In this document: piece by piece, positions 1 through 7,438 of the stretch | How positions within the stretch are numbered: the stretch's first letter is position 1 | How the letters are laid out: the number at the start of each line of letters is the position of its first letter | NCBI GenBank assembly: GCA_904501945.1 | Contig: CAJGCU010000014.1 | Location: forward strand, 1 to 30,209 | Reading direction: 5' to 3' | Length of the DNA: 30,209 nt | DNA from: an uncultured Bacteroidaceae bacterium | GTDB lineage: Bacteria > Bacteroidota > Bacteroidia > Bacteroidales > Bacteroidaceae | Made by a program: the position numbers and the translations under genes | Notes under the pieces: generated by a model | Database searches by the model: none | What the model was told of the DNA's origin: nothing | Seen by the model: only the letters and a program-made list of their open reading frames with translations

Positions 1-1436
1 ATACTCTTCTTTTTTTCCATGTTGGCAGTTTGTTCAGAATGAGCATCTTGGCTGGCTTCTTTTTTTTCAGCGAAGAAAGCATCGCAAGCTCCGTTGAAGC
101 GTTCCCAAATTTGGTCGCTGTACTTCTTGGGTACCGTGCCGATGGCTCTCCACTGTTTTTGAAGTTCAACGAATGCGTCAGTCGTAGCTTTCCAGTCAGT
201 ACTGTCTTTCAGCGCTTCTGCTTTCTCGGCCAGTTCGAGTTTGAGGGCATAGTTCTGGTTAAGATTGTCGCGGACAGACTGGAAATATTCGTTTTTGTGT
301 GTGAAGAAGTTGTCGCAGGCAGCACGGAATCTCTCGAAAATTTTTGTGTTCATTTTCTGTGGAGCGTAACCAATCGTTTTCCATTCTGCTTGGAGGACTG
401 TAATCTTTTCGGAAAGACTATTCCATTCTGCAAAAGTCTTAAGTTCTTCGAAATTGTAGCTTTCTATTGTTTCGCAGATGCTCGTTTTCTTGGCAAGATT
501 TTCTTCTTCTTTTTGTTTGCGGGCTTCAAAATACTCCTGATGACGCTTATTGATGACAGTTGAGGCATCTTTGAAACGTGTCCAGATTTCTTCACGCAAA
601 TCATTGGCTACAGGACCTGTTTCGCGGAAATCCTGATGGAGTTGCTGAAGCTTTCGGAATGCAGCGATGATATCTGTCTCTTCTGCTAGCTGTTCAGCAG
701 CTTCGCAGAGGGATGTTTTCTTTTCAAGGTTTTTCTTGAAGTCATAAGCACGCAATTCGTTGCTGAGTTTCAAAGTGTCATAGAATGCTTCTACTGCTTG
801 CTGGTAAATTTTCCAGAGGTTGGTAGCTGTCTCTGCCGGCACCTCTTTGATGTCGTTCCATTGTTGCTGTAGTTCCTTAAAGTCGTTGTAAGCACGGTTT
901 ATCTCATCTGGATTTTCTGTGAGTGTCTTTATCTTTTCGATGATGTCGAGTTTCTGCTGGTAATTAGCTTTGCGTATCTGTTCGAGTGCGGCTGCTTGGG
1001 CAGCTCGTTTTTCGCGGATAATAGTCATTTGCTCCTTGAAATCAGCTTCCTCAAGGTTGGGTGCAGGAATATACTCTTCCGCATTTCCTCCTTCTTCGAT
1101 GAATTTTTTGTAGGCTGCATCTGCTTCTTGGTGGTGAATGCGATAGAAGTTGCTTTTGAGGATGTCGAGTTCTTGGCGAGTGACCTCTTCGTCACCTTCT
1201 GAAAGCTCTTTGAGTCGGTTAACGACATCTGCTTTTGTCTCATAGGTGGCGATAGAAGTTGTAGAGGTTTCTGCCTGAGGCTCTTCAACAGCTTCTGTTG
1301 ATGCAGACTCTGCAGGAGCTGCGTCTTCAGTTGTTGGTTTTGTTGTCTTGAGTGTCGCAACTGCTTCTTCCACAACAGCTGATTCTGCTGTAGGTTCTAC
1401 TACAGATTCCTCAGTGGGGTTCTTAATTTCAGTCAT
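1..1436 (-). CDS. DUF349 domain protein, 3' end outside window
   Basis: The minus-strand frame from the ATG at 1436 stays open to the left edge (about 478 codons visible), so the C-terminus is missing. The protein begins MTEIKNPTEESVVEPT, a low-complexity Glu/Ala/Thr/Pro stretch of about 60 residues. A long, highly charged helical region follows, with repeats around W-K-x-I-G and W-x-x-F-x-x-A (for example LQAEWKTIGYAPQKM, then LQKQWRAIGTVPKKY) spaced about 70-75 residues apart. This repeated pattern fits the DUF349 family, common in Bacteroidota; its function is not established. No signal peptide or membrane segment is seen, so it is probably cytoplasmic. It lies 88 bases after cdsA on the same strand and may be co-transcribed, or use the weak -7-like box near 1520. 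The family call is fairly sure; the role is unknown. Confidence 0.85.
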   Translation of the reverse strand, partial: MTEIKNPTEESVVEPTAESAVVEEAVATLKTTKPTTEDAAPAESASTEAVEEPQAETSTTSIATYETKADVVNRLKELSEGDEEVTRQELDILKSNFYRIHHQEADAAYKKFIEEGGNAEEYIPAPNLEEADFKEQMTIIREKRAAQAAALEQIRKANYQQKLDIIEKIKTLTENPDEINRAYNDFKELQQQWNDIKEVPAETATNLWKIYQQAVEAFYDTLKLSNELRAYDFKKNLEKKTSLCEAAEQLAEETDIIAAFRKLQQLHQDFRETGPVANDLREEIWTRFKDASTVINKRHQEYFEARKQKEEENLAKKTSICETIESYNFEELKTFAEWNSLSEKITVLQAEWKTIGYAPQKMNTKIFERFRAACDNFFTHKNEYFQSVRDNLNQNYALKLELAEKAEALKDSTDWKATTDAFVELQKQWRAIGTVPKKYSDQIWERFNGACDAFFAEKKEASQDAHSEQTANMEKKKS

Positions 1437-1519
1437 AGTTTTTTTAATTTATAGTTAGAATAATTTCTATAAGGAACTATCGAGGTAGTCCTGTATGAGG
1501 ATATTCTTGTTTGAAAGAA

Positions 1520-1527
1520 CGAAGTTA
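1520..1527 (-). promoter_or_regulatory. Possible -7 box for the DUF349 gene
   Basis: The minus strand reads TAACTTCG, one mismatch from the Bacteroidota -7 consensus TAnnTTTG. It overlaps the cdsA stop codon and would give a 5' UTR of about 75-80 bases. No good -33 TTG is present, so this is weak. Confidence 0.3.
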
Positions 1528-2379
1528 CAAATTAAGCATGATGGTATAAATGTACACAACTGCGGCAGGAATGGCGAGAAGGGAACTGTCGAAGCGGTCG
1601 AGCATTCCTCCGTGCCCTGGAAGGATGCTACCAGAATCTTTAATGCCCACTTTCCGCTTGAAAAGTGATTCTACGAGGTCGCCCCATGTGCCCATAATGA
1701 CTATGAGTATTGCTAATCCAGCCCAAAGTATATGGCTCATCATAGGAGTAATTGAGTCTGCGAATGGAATGAAATAGGCTATGGCTTGTGATGCCACGAT
1801 AGCTGTAATACAGCCTCCAATGCTACCTTCCCATGACTTTTTAGGAGAAATGCGGGGGAAAAGGCGATGCTTGCCGAACCATGTTCCAAATAGGTAGGCT
1901 CCCGTGTCGCTTGCCCAAAGGAAAATGAACAAGGAAAGGGCGTACCAGTAGTAATAAGTAACTCCTGATGGAGTATTGATGAAGCACAAGGTGTTGAACG
2001 ACGCAAAGGGTAAAGCAATATACAGCTGTGCCATAAAAGTCATGGCCCAGTTCTGTATGGTGTCATTGCGATCTAAATAAATTTCGGAAACCAGAAGGTA
2101 GATGATTGAGATGAGATAAGGGATGAATACTTCTGACCCCATGATGTTGGTGTTGAAAGCCCAAACGGCAACAAACAGATATGCTGCTGCAAACGTTGTA
2201 ATGAAACGGTTTACATGCAAATTCATGTGTTTGTTAGCTATGGTTGTAAACTCCCAAACTGTAAGGGCTGTAATAGCCGTGAACAGTACGAGAAGGGTGT
2301 AAGGACTAAGAACGATTCCGCCAATGAGTATAACGACGAAAATGGCTCCTGTTATTGCTCTTGTAATCAGGTTCTTCAC
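1525..2379 (-). CDS. cdsA: Phosphatidate cytidylyltransferase (CDP-diglyceride synthase)
   Basis: A 284-residue integral membrane enzyme making CDP-diacylglycerol from phosphatidate and CTP, the branch point of phospholipid synthesis. The C-terminal half carries the CdsA signature: SPKKSWEGSIGG at about residue 178, then GDLVESLFKRKVGIKDSG and LPGHGGMLDRFDS near residues 232-265, with the Asp/Lys/Arg residues typical of the family. Several hydrophobic helices precede it. The start is GTG at 2379, giving the usual N-terminus MKNLITRAITGAIFVV; length is normal. It follows ftsH by 11 bases on the same strand, in the run lptB-rsfS-ftsH-cdsA. The identity is secure. Confidence 0.96.
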   Translation of the reverse strand: MKNLITRAITGAIFVVILIGGIVLSPYTLLVLFTAITALTVWEFTTIANKHMNLHVNRFITTFAAAYLFVAVWAFNTNIMGSEVFIPYLISIIYLLVSEIYLDRNDTIQNWAMTFMAQLYIALPFASFNTLCFINTPSGVTYYYWYALSLFIFLWASDTGAYLFGTWFGKHRLFPRISPKKSWEGSIGGCITAIVASQAIAYFIPFADSITPMMSHILWAGLAILIVIMGTWGDLVESLFKRKVGIKDSGSILPGHGGMLDRFDSSLLAIPAAVVYIYTIMLNL

Positions 2380-2390
2380 GTTTAATAAAC

Positions 2391-4490
2391 TTATTTAATA
2401 TCACTTTCGGAATTGTCTGTTGGCTGCTCTGCTGGTTCCGCTAAACCTGGCTCCTGCTTGGCTTGCTCAGCTTTTTCTATGACAGCTTGTACAATCTTCT
2501 GGCGAATGATTTCTTCATTTTCTTTGTTATGATCAGTAGGATCAGCTGATTGCCCATCTTCTGCTTGTTCTGCATTTGATGCAAGAATTTCGTCTGTACG
2601 AGACGTCCATGGGCGTCTTCCAAAAATGGTTTCGAGGTCTTCTGCAAAGATGACTTCGCGTTCAATGAGAACTTGCGTCAATTGTTCGTGTCCCTCCTTG
2701 TGCTCAAGAAGCACTTTTTTTGCACGCTCATATTCGTTGGCAATTAGCGTACGTACTTCTTCGTCAATCGTTTCGGCGGTCTTGTCACTGTAAGGTTTGC
2801 CAAACTGATATTCTTGATTGTCGTAATAGCATAGGTTGGGGAGTTTCTCTCCCATACCAGCATAAGCTATCATTCCGTAAGCGCGTTTGGTAACTTTCTC
2901 AAGATCGTTCATGGCTCCTGTTGAGATTCTTCCTATACATATTTCCTCTGCTGCACGTCCGCCAAGTGTTGCACAGATTTCATCAAGAATTTCTTCCTTG
3001 GTGGAAATTTGGCGTTCTTCTGGCATATACCATGCTGCTCCAAGAGCTTGTCCTCGTGGCACAATGGTGACTTTGACGAGTGGGTTAGCATATTCAAGGA
3101 ACCATGATATAGTTGCATGACCCGCTTCATGAAGCGCAATGGTTCGTTTCTCGTTGGCTGTGAGTAACTTGGTCTTTTTCTCTAAACCACCGATGATGCG
3201 GTCTACAGCGTCTAAGAAACATTGCCTATCCACCCAATTTTTGCTGTTTCGGGCAGCGATAAGGGCTGCTTCGTTGCACACGTTAGCAATATCTGCACCA
3301 GAAAAACCAGGAGTTTGACGTGCCAATTGTGCAACATCTACGGTTTCGTCTATTTTGAGAGGCTTCAGGTGAACCATGAAGATTTCCTTGCGTTCATTCA
3401 AATCAGGCAAATCAACATGTATTTGTCTATCAAAACGCCCTGCACGAAGGAGTGCTTTATCCAGAATGTCAGCACGGTTGGTGGCGGCCATGATGATAAT
3501 GCCGCTGTTAGTTCCAAAACCGTCCATCTCGGTAAGTAATTGATTGAGAGTGCTTTCACGTTCGTCGTTTCCGCCCATGGATGCAGATTTGCTTCGCGCA
3601 CGGCCAATAGCATCAATTTCGTCAATGAAAATGATACAAGGTGCTTTTGCCTTGGCTTGCTGGAATAGGTCACGTACGCGGCTTGCGCCTACGCCGACAA
3701 ACATTTCGACAAATTCAGAACCTGAAAGTGAAAAGAATGGAACACCTGCTTCACCTGCTACAGCTTTGGCCAATAATGTCTTACCCGTTCCAGGAGGACC
3801 TACCAGCAGTGCTCCTTTTGGAATTTTTCCTCCTAAATTAGTGTACTTTTCAGGTTTTTTCAGGAAGTCAACAATCTCTTGTACTTCTTGTTTTGCTCCT
3901 GATTGACCAGCTACATCCTTGAAGGTTATTTTAGGTGCGTTTTTGTCGTCTTTGTCAATGAGCTGTGCTTTGGATTTTCCAACAGAAAAAATACCTCCTC
4001 CTCCCATAATTCCTCCGCCGCTTCCCATGCCTCGCATGATGAATAGCCATATCAGAACAATTATAATGATAGGCGCAAAGTTCCACAGAAGATTGCTGAA
4101 AAAATCATTTTCACGTTCGTAACTGATTTTTCCTGTGAATTTTCCTTCTTCGTTCTGTGTGTCAAGATAGCTTTCCAGATTGTCAATAGAACCAAACTCC
4201 ACATTGATAACACCTGGCTTCTTGCTTTTGTTTGTGGTTCCGAATACCTGTTTTTCATACTTGGAGTCAATGGAGAGAACCAGAGTGTTTTGATCTTTGT
4301 TGATGACAATTTCGGAAACATATCCTTTGGAAACAAATTCTTTGAATGTGGTATAGTCAACGGTACGCGATGATGCGGAATCACGACGCGTGAAGACCAT
4401 GAATACCAATCCTCCTATCAGTAAGATGTACAGCCACGTGAAATTGAAGCGTGGCTTTTGTATTTTATCGTTGTTTTTGTTGTTGCTCAT
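2391..4490 (-). CDS. ftsH: ATP-dependent zinc metalloprotease FtsH
   Basis: A 699-residue membrane-anchored AAA+ protease that extracts and degrades membrane and soluble proteins. In order: TM1 about residues 18-33; extracytoplasmic domain; TM2 about 139-152 with a Gly-rich linker; Walker A GPPGTGKT (231-238); Walker B IIFIDEID (286-293); second region of homology TNRADILDKALLRAGRFDR (337-355); zinc motif HEAGH (454-458). The C-terminus extends beyond the E. coli-type protein as an acidic, Gln-rich tail of about 60 residues ending DNSESDIK. I chose the ATG at 4490 (MSNNKNN): the reading frame could begin four codons earlier, but only at a TTG, and the ATG starts 4 bases after the rsfS stop, a normal coupled arrangement. 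Confidence 0.98.
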   Translation of the reverse strand: MSNNKNNDKIQKPRFNFTWLYILLIGGLVFMVFTRRDSASSRTVDYTTFKEFVSKGYVSEIVINKDQNTLVLSIDSKYEKQVFGTTNKSKKPGVINVEFGSIDNLESYLDTQNEEGKFTGKISYERENDFFSNLLWNFAPIIIIVLIWLFIMRGMGSGGGIMGGGGIFSVGKSKAQLIDKDDKNAPKITFKDVAGQSGAKQEVQEIVDFLKKPEKYTNLGGKIPKGALLVGPPGTGKTLLAKAVAGEAGVPFFSLSGSEFVEMFVGVGASRVRDLFQQAKAKAPCIIFIDEIDAIGRARSKSASMGGNDERESTLNQLLTEMDGFGTNSGIIIMAATNRADILDKALLRAGRFDRQIHVDLPDLNERKEIFMVHLKPLKIDETVDVAQLARQTPGFSGADIANVCNEAALIAARNSKNWVDRQCFLDAVDRIIGGLEKKTKLLTANEKRTIALHEAGHATISWFLEYANPLVKVTIVPRGQALGAAWYMPEERQISTKEEILDEICATLGGRAAEEICIGRISTGAMNDLEKVTKRAYGMIAYAGMGEKLPNLCYYDNQEYQFGKPYSDKTAETIDEEVRTLIANEYERAKKVLLEHKEGHEQLTQVLIEREVIFAEDLETIFGRRPWTSRTDEILASNAEQAEDGQSADPTDHNKENEEIIRQKIVQAVIEKAEQAKQEPGLAEPAEQPTDNSESDIK

Positions 4491-4494
4491 TTTG

Positions 4495-4854
4495 TTAATC
4501 AATGTTTGGAACGTCTGTTATTTCGGCATCTTCCCATAGATTGTCGATGTCGTAAAATTCACGTGCATCAGGTACGAATATGTGGGTTACAACATCAATG
4601 AAGTCAATCGCAACCCATAAGTTGTTACGCGTTCCATCTACAGCAGAGGGGCGTGCATTTGTATTTTTGCGGGCAAAATCGCGCACGGATTCAGTGATAG
4701 CGGCTACTTGACTTGGTGAGTTACCTTCTCCAATGACAAGATATTTTGTGATGGTATCGTCAATGTTCTCAAGATTGACAATGCGTATGTTCTTTCCCTT
4801 CTTTTCTTGAATACCTGCCACACAGGCCTGTACTAACGTCTGAGTTTCTGTCAT
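4495..4854 (-). CDS. rsfS: Ribosomal silencing factor RsfS (DUF143/Iojap family)
   Basis: A 119-residue cytoplasmic protein. The family binds ribosomal protein uL14 and blocks subunit joining in slow growth or stationary phase. Family features: the central ITKYLVIGEGNSPSQVAAITESV (about residues 34-56), matching the conserved fold with a serine in the S/N-P-x-Q-V segment; then a DGTRNNLWVAIDFIDVVTHIF stretch (about 74-93), equivalent to the W-x-x-x-D-x-x-D-x-x-x-H-x-F motif; and a final REFYDIDNLWEDA typical of the C-terminal end. Length is normal for the family. It lies 16 bases after lptB and 4 bases before the ftsH start, so it is almost certainly in one transcript with both. Confidence 0.95.
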   Translation of the reverse strand: MTETQTLVQACVAGIQEKKGKNIRIVNLENIDDTITKYLVIGEGNSPSQVAAITESVRDFARKNTNARPSAVDGTRNNLWVAIDFIDVVTHIFVPDAREFYDIDNLWEDAEITDVPNID

Positions 4855-4870
4855 GTATAATATATGTATG

Positions 4871-5719
4871 TTAAATTTCTTCTAATTCTTTTTTCTTTTT
4901 TTCTTCAATCATCTGGAAATCTTTGGGGCGTAACACAAAATTGCTACCCAAATATTTTTCTTTGACAATGACATTGTCTGCTAATTCTTTAGGGGTGCCT
5001 TTGAAGAGTATTCTTCCCTCGAAGAGCAGATAGGCGCGGTCGGTAATACAAAGTGTTTCCTGTACGTTGTGGTCAGTAATGAGGATGCCGATGTTACGGT
5101 CTTTGAGTTTCCATACCACATACTGTATGTCTTCTACTGCTATCGGGTCAACGCCTGCAAAAGGCTCGTCAAGCATGATGAATTTGGGGTCGATAGCCAA
5201 GCAGCGTGCAATCTCACATCTTCTTCTCTCGCCTCCTGAAAGTTGGTTGCCCTTGTTCTTTCTTACTTTTTGCAAGTTGAACTCGTCAAGCAGTCTCTCC
5301 AGATGTCCCCTTTGTTCTTCTACAGATTTGTATTTCATCTCCAGCACCGTCATAATATTGTCTTCGACACTCATGGTACGAAAAACGCTTGCTTCTTGCG
5401 CCAAATAGCCTACGCCTTTTTTTGCGCGAGATGATACCGGGTCTTTCGTGATTTCTTGATCGTTGATGAATACTTGTCCACTGTTGGGTACAACAAGCCC
5501 CGTTGTCATATAGAAAGATGTCGTTTTCCCTGCTCCGTTAGGACCTAAAAGCCCGACTATTTCTCCTTGCCTTACGCTAATGGATACATCGTTTGCCACC
5601 GTACGTTTTCCGTAGGTTTTTACGAGGTGACGTGTGTATAGTGTGTTCCTCTCTTCTGAGAACTCAGGCACGCCAGCATCGCCCGCATTGGTGGTAACAT
5701 ATTGCTTTTTTAACTCCAT
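4871..5719 (-). CDS. lptB: LPS export ABC transporter ATPase LptB
   Basis: A 282-residue ATPase of the LptB2FG complex, which drives lipopolysaccharide from the inner to the outer membrane. Visible motifs: Walker A GPNGAGKT (59-66); signature LSGGERRRCEIAR; Walker B FIMLDEPFAGVDP; switch His in ITDHNV. The phrase DEPFAGVDPIAV and the RRRCEIARCLA segment are characteristic of LptB rather than other ABC ATPases. An N-terminal extension of about 27 residues and a Lys/Glu-rich tail (EEKKKKELEEI) make it longer than the roughly 240-residue E. coli protein. It is the first gene of the minus-strand run and is divergent from mlaE, with a good -7 box at 5738-5745. Confidence 0.95.
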   Translation of the reverse strand: MELKKQYVTTNAGDAGVPEFSEERNTLYTRHLVKTYGKRTVANDVSISVRQGEIVGLLGPNGAGKTTSFYMTTGLVVPNSGQVFINDQEITKDPVSSRAKKGVGYLAQEASVFRTMSVEDNIMTVLEMKYKSVEEQRGHLERLLDEFNLQKVRKNKGNQLSGGERRRCEIARCLAIDPKFIMLDEPFAGVDPIAVEDIQYVVWKLKDRNIGILITDHNVQETLCITDRAYLLFEGRILFKGTPKELADNVIVKEKYLGSNFVLRPKDFQMIEEKKKKELEEI

Positions 5720-5737
5720 ATCAAATCAAATTAGTTA

Positions 5738-5745
5738 CAAAAGTA
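5738..5745 (-). promoter_or_regulatory. Bacteroidota -7 box upstream of lptB
   Basis: The minus strand reads TACTTTTG, an exact match to TAnnTTTG, 18 bases upstream of the lptB ATG. Transcription would start near 5731, giving a leader of about 12 bases. No perfect TTG is at the -33 spacing (a GTG is near it). Confidence 0.55.
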
Positions 5746-5819
5746 CAAATTGTTTGTTGATTAGTCACTTTCCAAAAGAAAAAACTATGTTAAAAGCCTC
5801 TCTTTTGAACAAAAATAAC

Positions 5820-5827
5820 TAATTTTG
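5820..5827 (+). promoter_or_regulatory. Bacteroidota -7 box upstream of mlaE
   Basis: The plus strand reads TAATTTTG, matching TAnnTTTG, and lies 42 bases before the GTG used for mlaE. It faces away from the lptB box in the same 150-base divergent spacer. A -33 TTG at ideal spacing is not obvious. Confidence 0.45.
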
Positions 5828-5869
5828 CGAAGATTTTGCTATTTATAAATCATTAAAAATGCAATTAAA

Positions 5870-6616
5870 GTGCTTTCGGTAAAAAGTGGATTAACTCATT
5901 TAGGAAGATACGTGCTTCTGATGGGACGTGTGCTTTCGCGGCCAGACAGATGGCGAATGTTCATAAAGCAATATGTGACAGAAATGTTCCAGTTGGGATA
6001 CAATTCTATTGGTATTGTGCTAATCATCTCTTTCTTTATTGGTGCTGTCATTTGTTTGCAGATTAAACTGAACATTCAAAGTCCTTGGATGCCGCGTATG
6101 GTAGTGGGATATACAACGCGCGAAATTATGTTGCTTGAGTTCTCTTCAAGTATTATGTGTTTGATTCTTGCAGGAAAAGTCGGGTCGAATATCGCTTCTG
6201 AAATAGGAACCATGCGCATAACGCAGCAGATAGATGCTCTTGATATTATGGGCGTAAATTCAGCGAATTATCTAATTCTCCCGAAAATTATGGGCTTGAT
6301 GACTATTATGCCCATTTTAGTTACATTGAGTGTTGCAGCGGGCATTTTAGGTTCTTATGCCACTACTTTGATGGGTACGACTACGGTGCCTGAGCTGAAT
6401 GAAGGTTTTCGTTATGAGTTCAACCAATGGTTTTTCTGGTGTGGCATGATAAAAGCAGTTGTCTATGCGTTTATCATTACCAGTGTTTCTGCCTACAAAG
6501 GATATACTGTCGAAGGCGGTAGTGTGGAAGTCGGCAAGTCAAGTACCGATGCTGTGGTTACCAGCAGCGTTCTTGTACTTTTTTCTGATATATTCCTTAC
6601 AAATATGCTGACATAA
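5870..6616 (+). CDS. mlaE: MlaE-family lipid ABC transporter permease
   Basis: A 248-residue inner-membrane permease of the MlaE/YrbE family, partner of the MlaF ATPase in phospholipid transport between the envelope membranes. It has about five hydrophobic helices. Family sequences seen include the N-terminal amphipathic part with MGRVLSRPDRWRMF, the segment CLILAGKVGSNIASEIGTMRITQQIDALDIMGVN (about 96-130), and SAYKGYTVEGGSVEVGKSSTDAVVTSSV near the end. The start is uncertain: the frame opens with GTG at 5870, but an in-frame ATT at 5852 would give (M)KNAIKVLSV, and an ATG at 5859 lies out of frame (see findings). mlaF follows 54 bases later. Confidence 0.93.
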   Translation: MLSVKSGLTHLGRYVLLMGRVLSRPDRWRMFIKQYVTEMFQLGYNSIGIVLIISFFIGAVICLQIKLNIQSPWMPRMVVGYTTREIMLLEFSSSIMCLILAGKVGSNIASEIGTMRITQQIDALDIMGVNSANYLILPKIMGLMTIMPILVTLSVAAGILGSYATTLMGTTTVPELNEGFRYEFNQWFFWCGMIKAVVYAFIITSVSAYKGYTVEGGSVEVGKSSTDAVVTSSVLVLFSDIFLTNMLT

Positions 6617-6670
6617 CGTGATTTTTTGTGCCCCGCTAAAGAAGCGCTGATACAAACTAGACATACAAAT

Positions 6671-7438
6671 ATGATAAAAATAGAACATTTATATAAAAGT
6701 TTTGAGGACAAAGAGGTGCTCAAGGACATCAATGCAACGTTCCGAGATGGTGAGGTAAATCTCATCATAGGGCAAAGTGGTAGCGGCAAAACGGTGCTGA
6801 TGAAGAATATTGTGGGCTTGCTTATACCCAATAGTGGCAGCATCTTTTATGATGACCGTGACTTTGTTTCTTTGCCAAAGAAAGAGAAGATTCGCCTTCG
6901 TCGTGAGATGGGCATGATATTCCAAAGTGCGGCTTTATTCGATTCTCTGTCTGTTCTTGATAATGTAATGTTTCCGCTGAACGTGTTTTCATACAATTCT
7001 TTTGAGGATAGAAAAAAACGTGCTCTAGACTGCTTGGCGCGTGTAAACTTGCAAGGTGCAGAAAACAAGTTCCCAGGAGAAATTTCAGGTGGTATGCAGA
7101 AGCGTGTGGCAATAGCACGTGCCATTGTGCTCGAACCAAAGTATCTGTTCTGTGACGAACCTAATTCCGGACTTGATCCCAAGACTAGTATTGTCATTGA
7201 CGAACTTATTGCAGGTATTACTCACGAAGACAAGATTACTACGATTGTGAACACGCATGATATGAACTCAGTGATGGGTATAGGAGAAAACATCACTTTC
7301 ATCTGTGAAGGTAGAGCGGAATGGCAAGGGAATAATAAGGAAATCATGGATGCGTCGAATAAGAAACTGGAAGATTTTATTTTTTCCAGTGATATTCTGC
7401 GCCAGGCAAAAGAATTGCACGACCAGCAAAAGAAATGA
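6671..7438 (+). CDS. mlaF: MlaF-family lipid ABC transporter ATPase
   Basis: A 255-residue ATP-binding protein powering MlaE. Motifs: Walker A GQSGSGKT (about 34-41), Q-loop in MIFQSAALFDSLSV, signature ISGGMQKRVAIARAI, Walker B YLFCDEPNSGLDP, and switch His in NTHDMNSV. The segments SAALFDSLSV and EPNSGLDP are typical of MlaF/Ttg2A. I start at the ATG at 6671 (MIKIEHLYKSF), where family similarity begins; the frame is open 45 bases further up but only from a TTG. The stop overlaps the topB ATG by 4 bases (ATGA). No MCE-domain gene (mlaD) follows, although such a partner is expected for this transporter. Confidence 0.94.
   Translation: MIKIEHLYKSFEDKEVLKDINATFRDGEVNLIIGQSGSGKTVLMKNIVGLLIPNSGSIFYDDRDFVSLPKKEKIRLRREMGMIFQSAALFDSLSVLDNVMFPLNVFSYNSFEDRKKRALDCLARVNLQGAENKFPGEISGGMQKRVAIARAIVLEPKYLFCDEPNSGLDPKTSIVIDELIAGITHEDKITTIVNTHDMNSVMGIGENITFICEGRAEWQGNNKEIMDASNKKLEDFIFSSDILRQAKELHDQQKK

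Noticed and set aside
30..563. 177-codon plus-strand frame at the left edge
   Set aside because: Antisense to the DUF349 gene; the Phe/Cys-rich protein reflects the antisense of Glu/Lys-rich codons.
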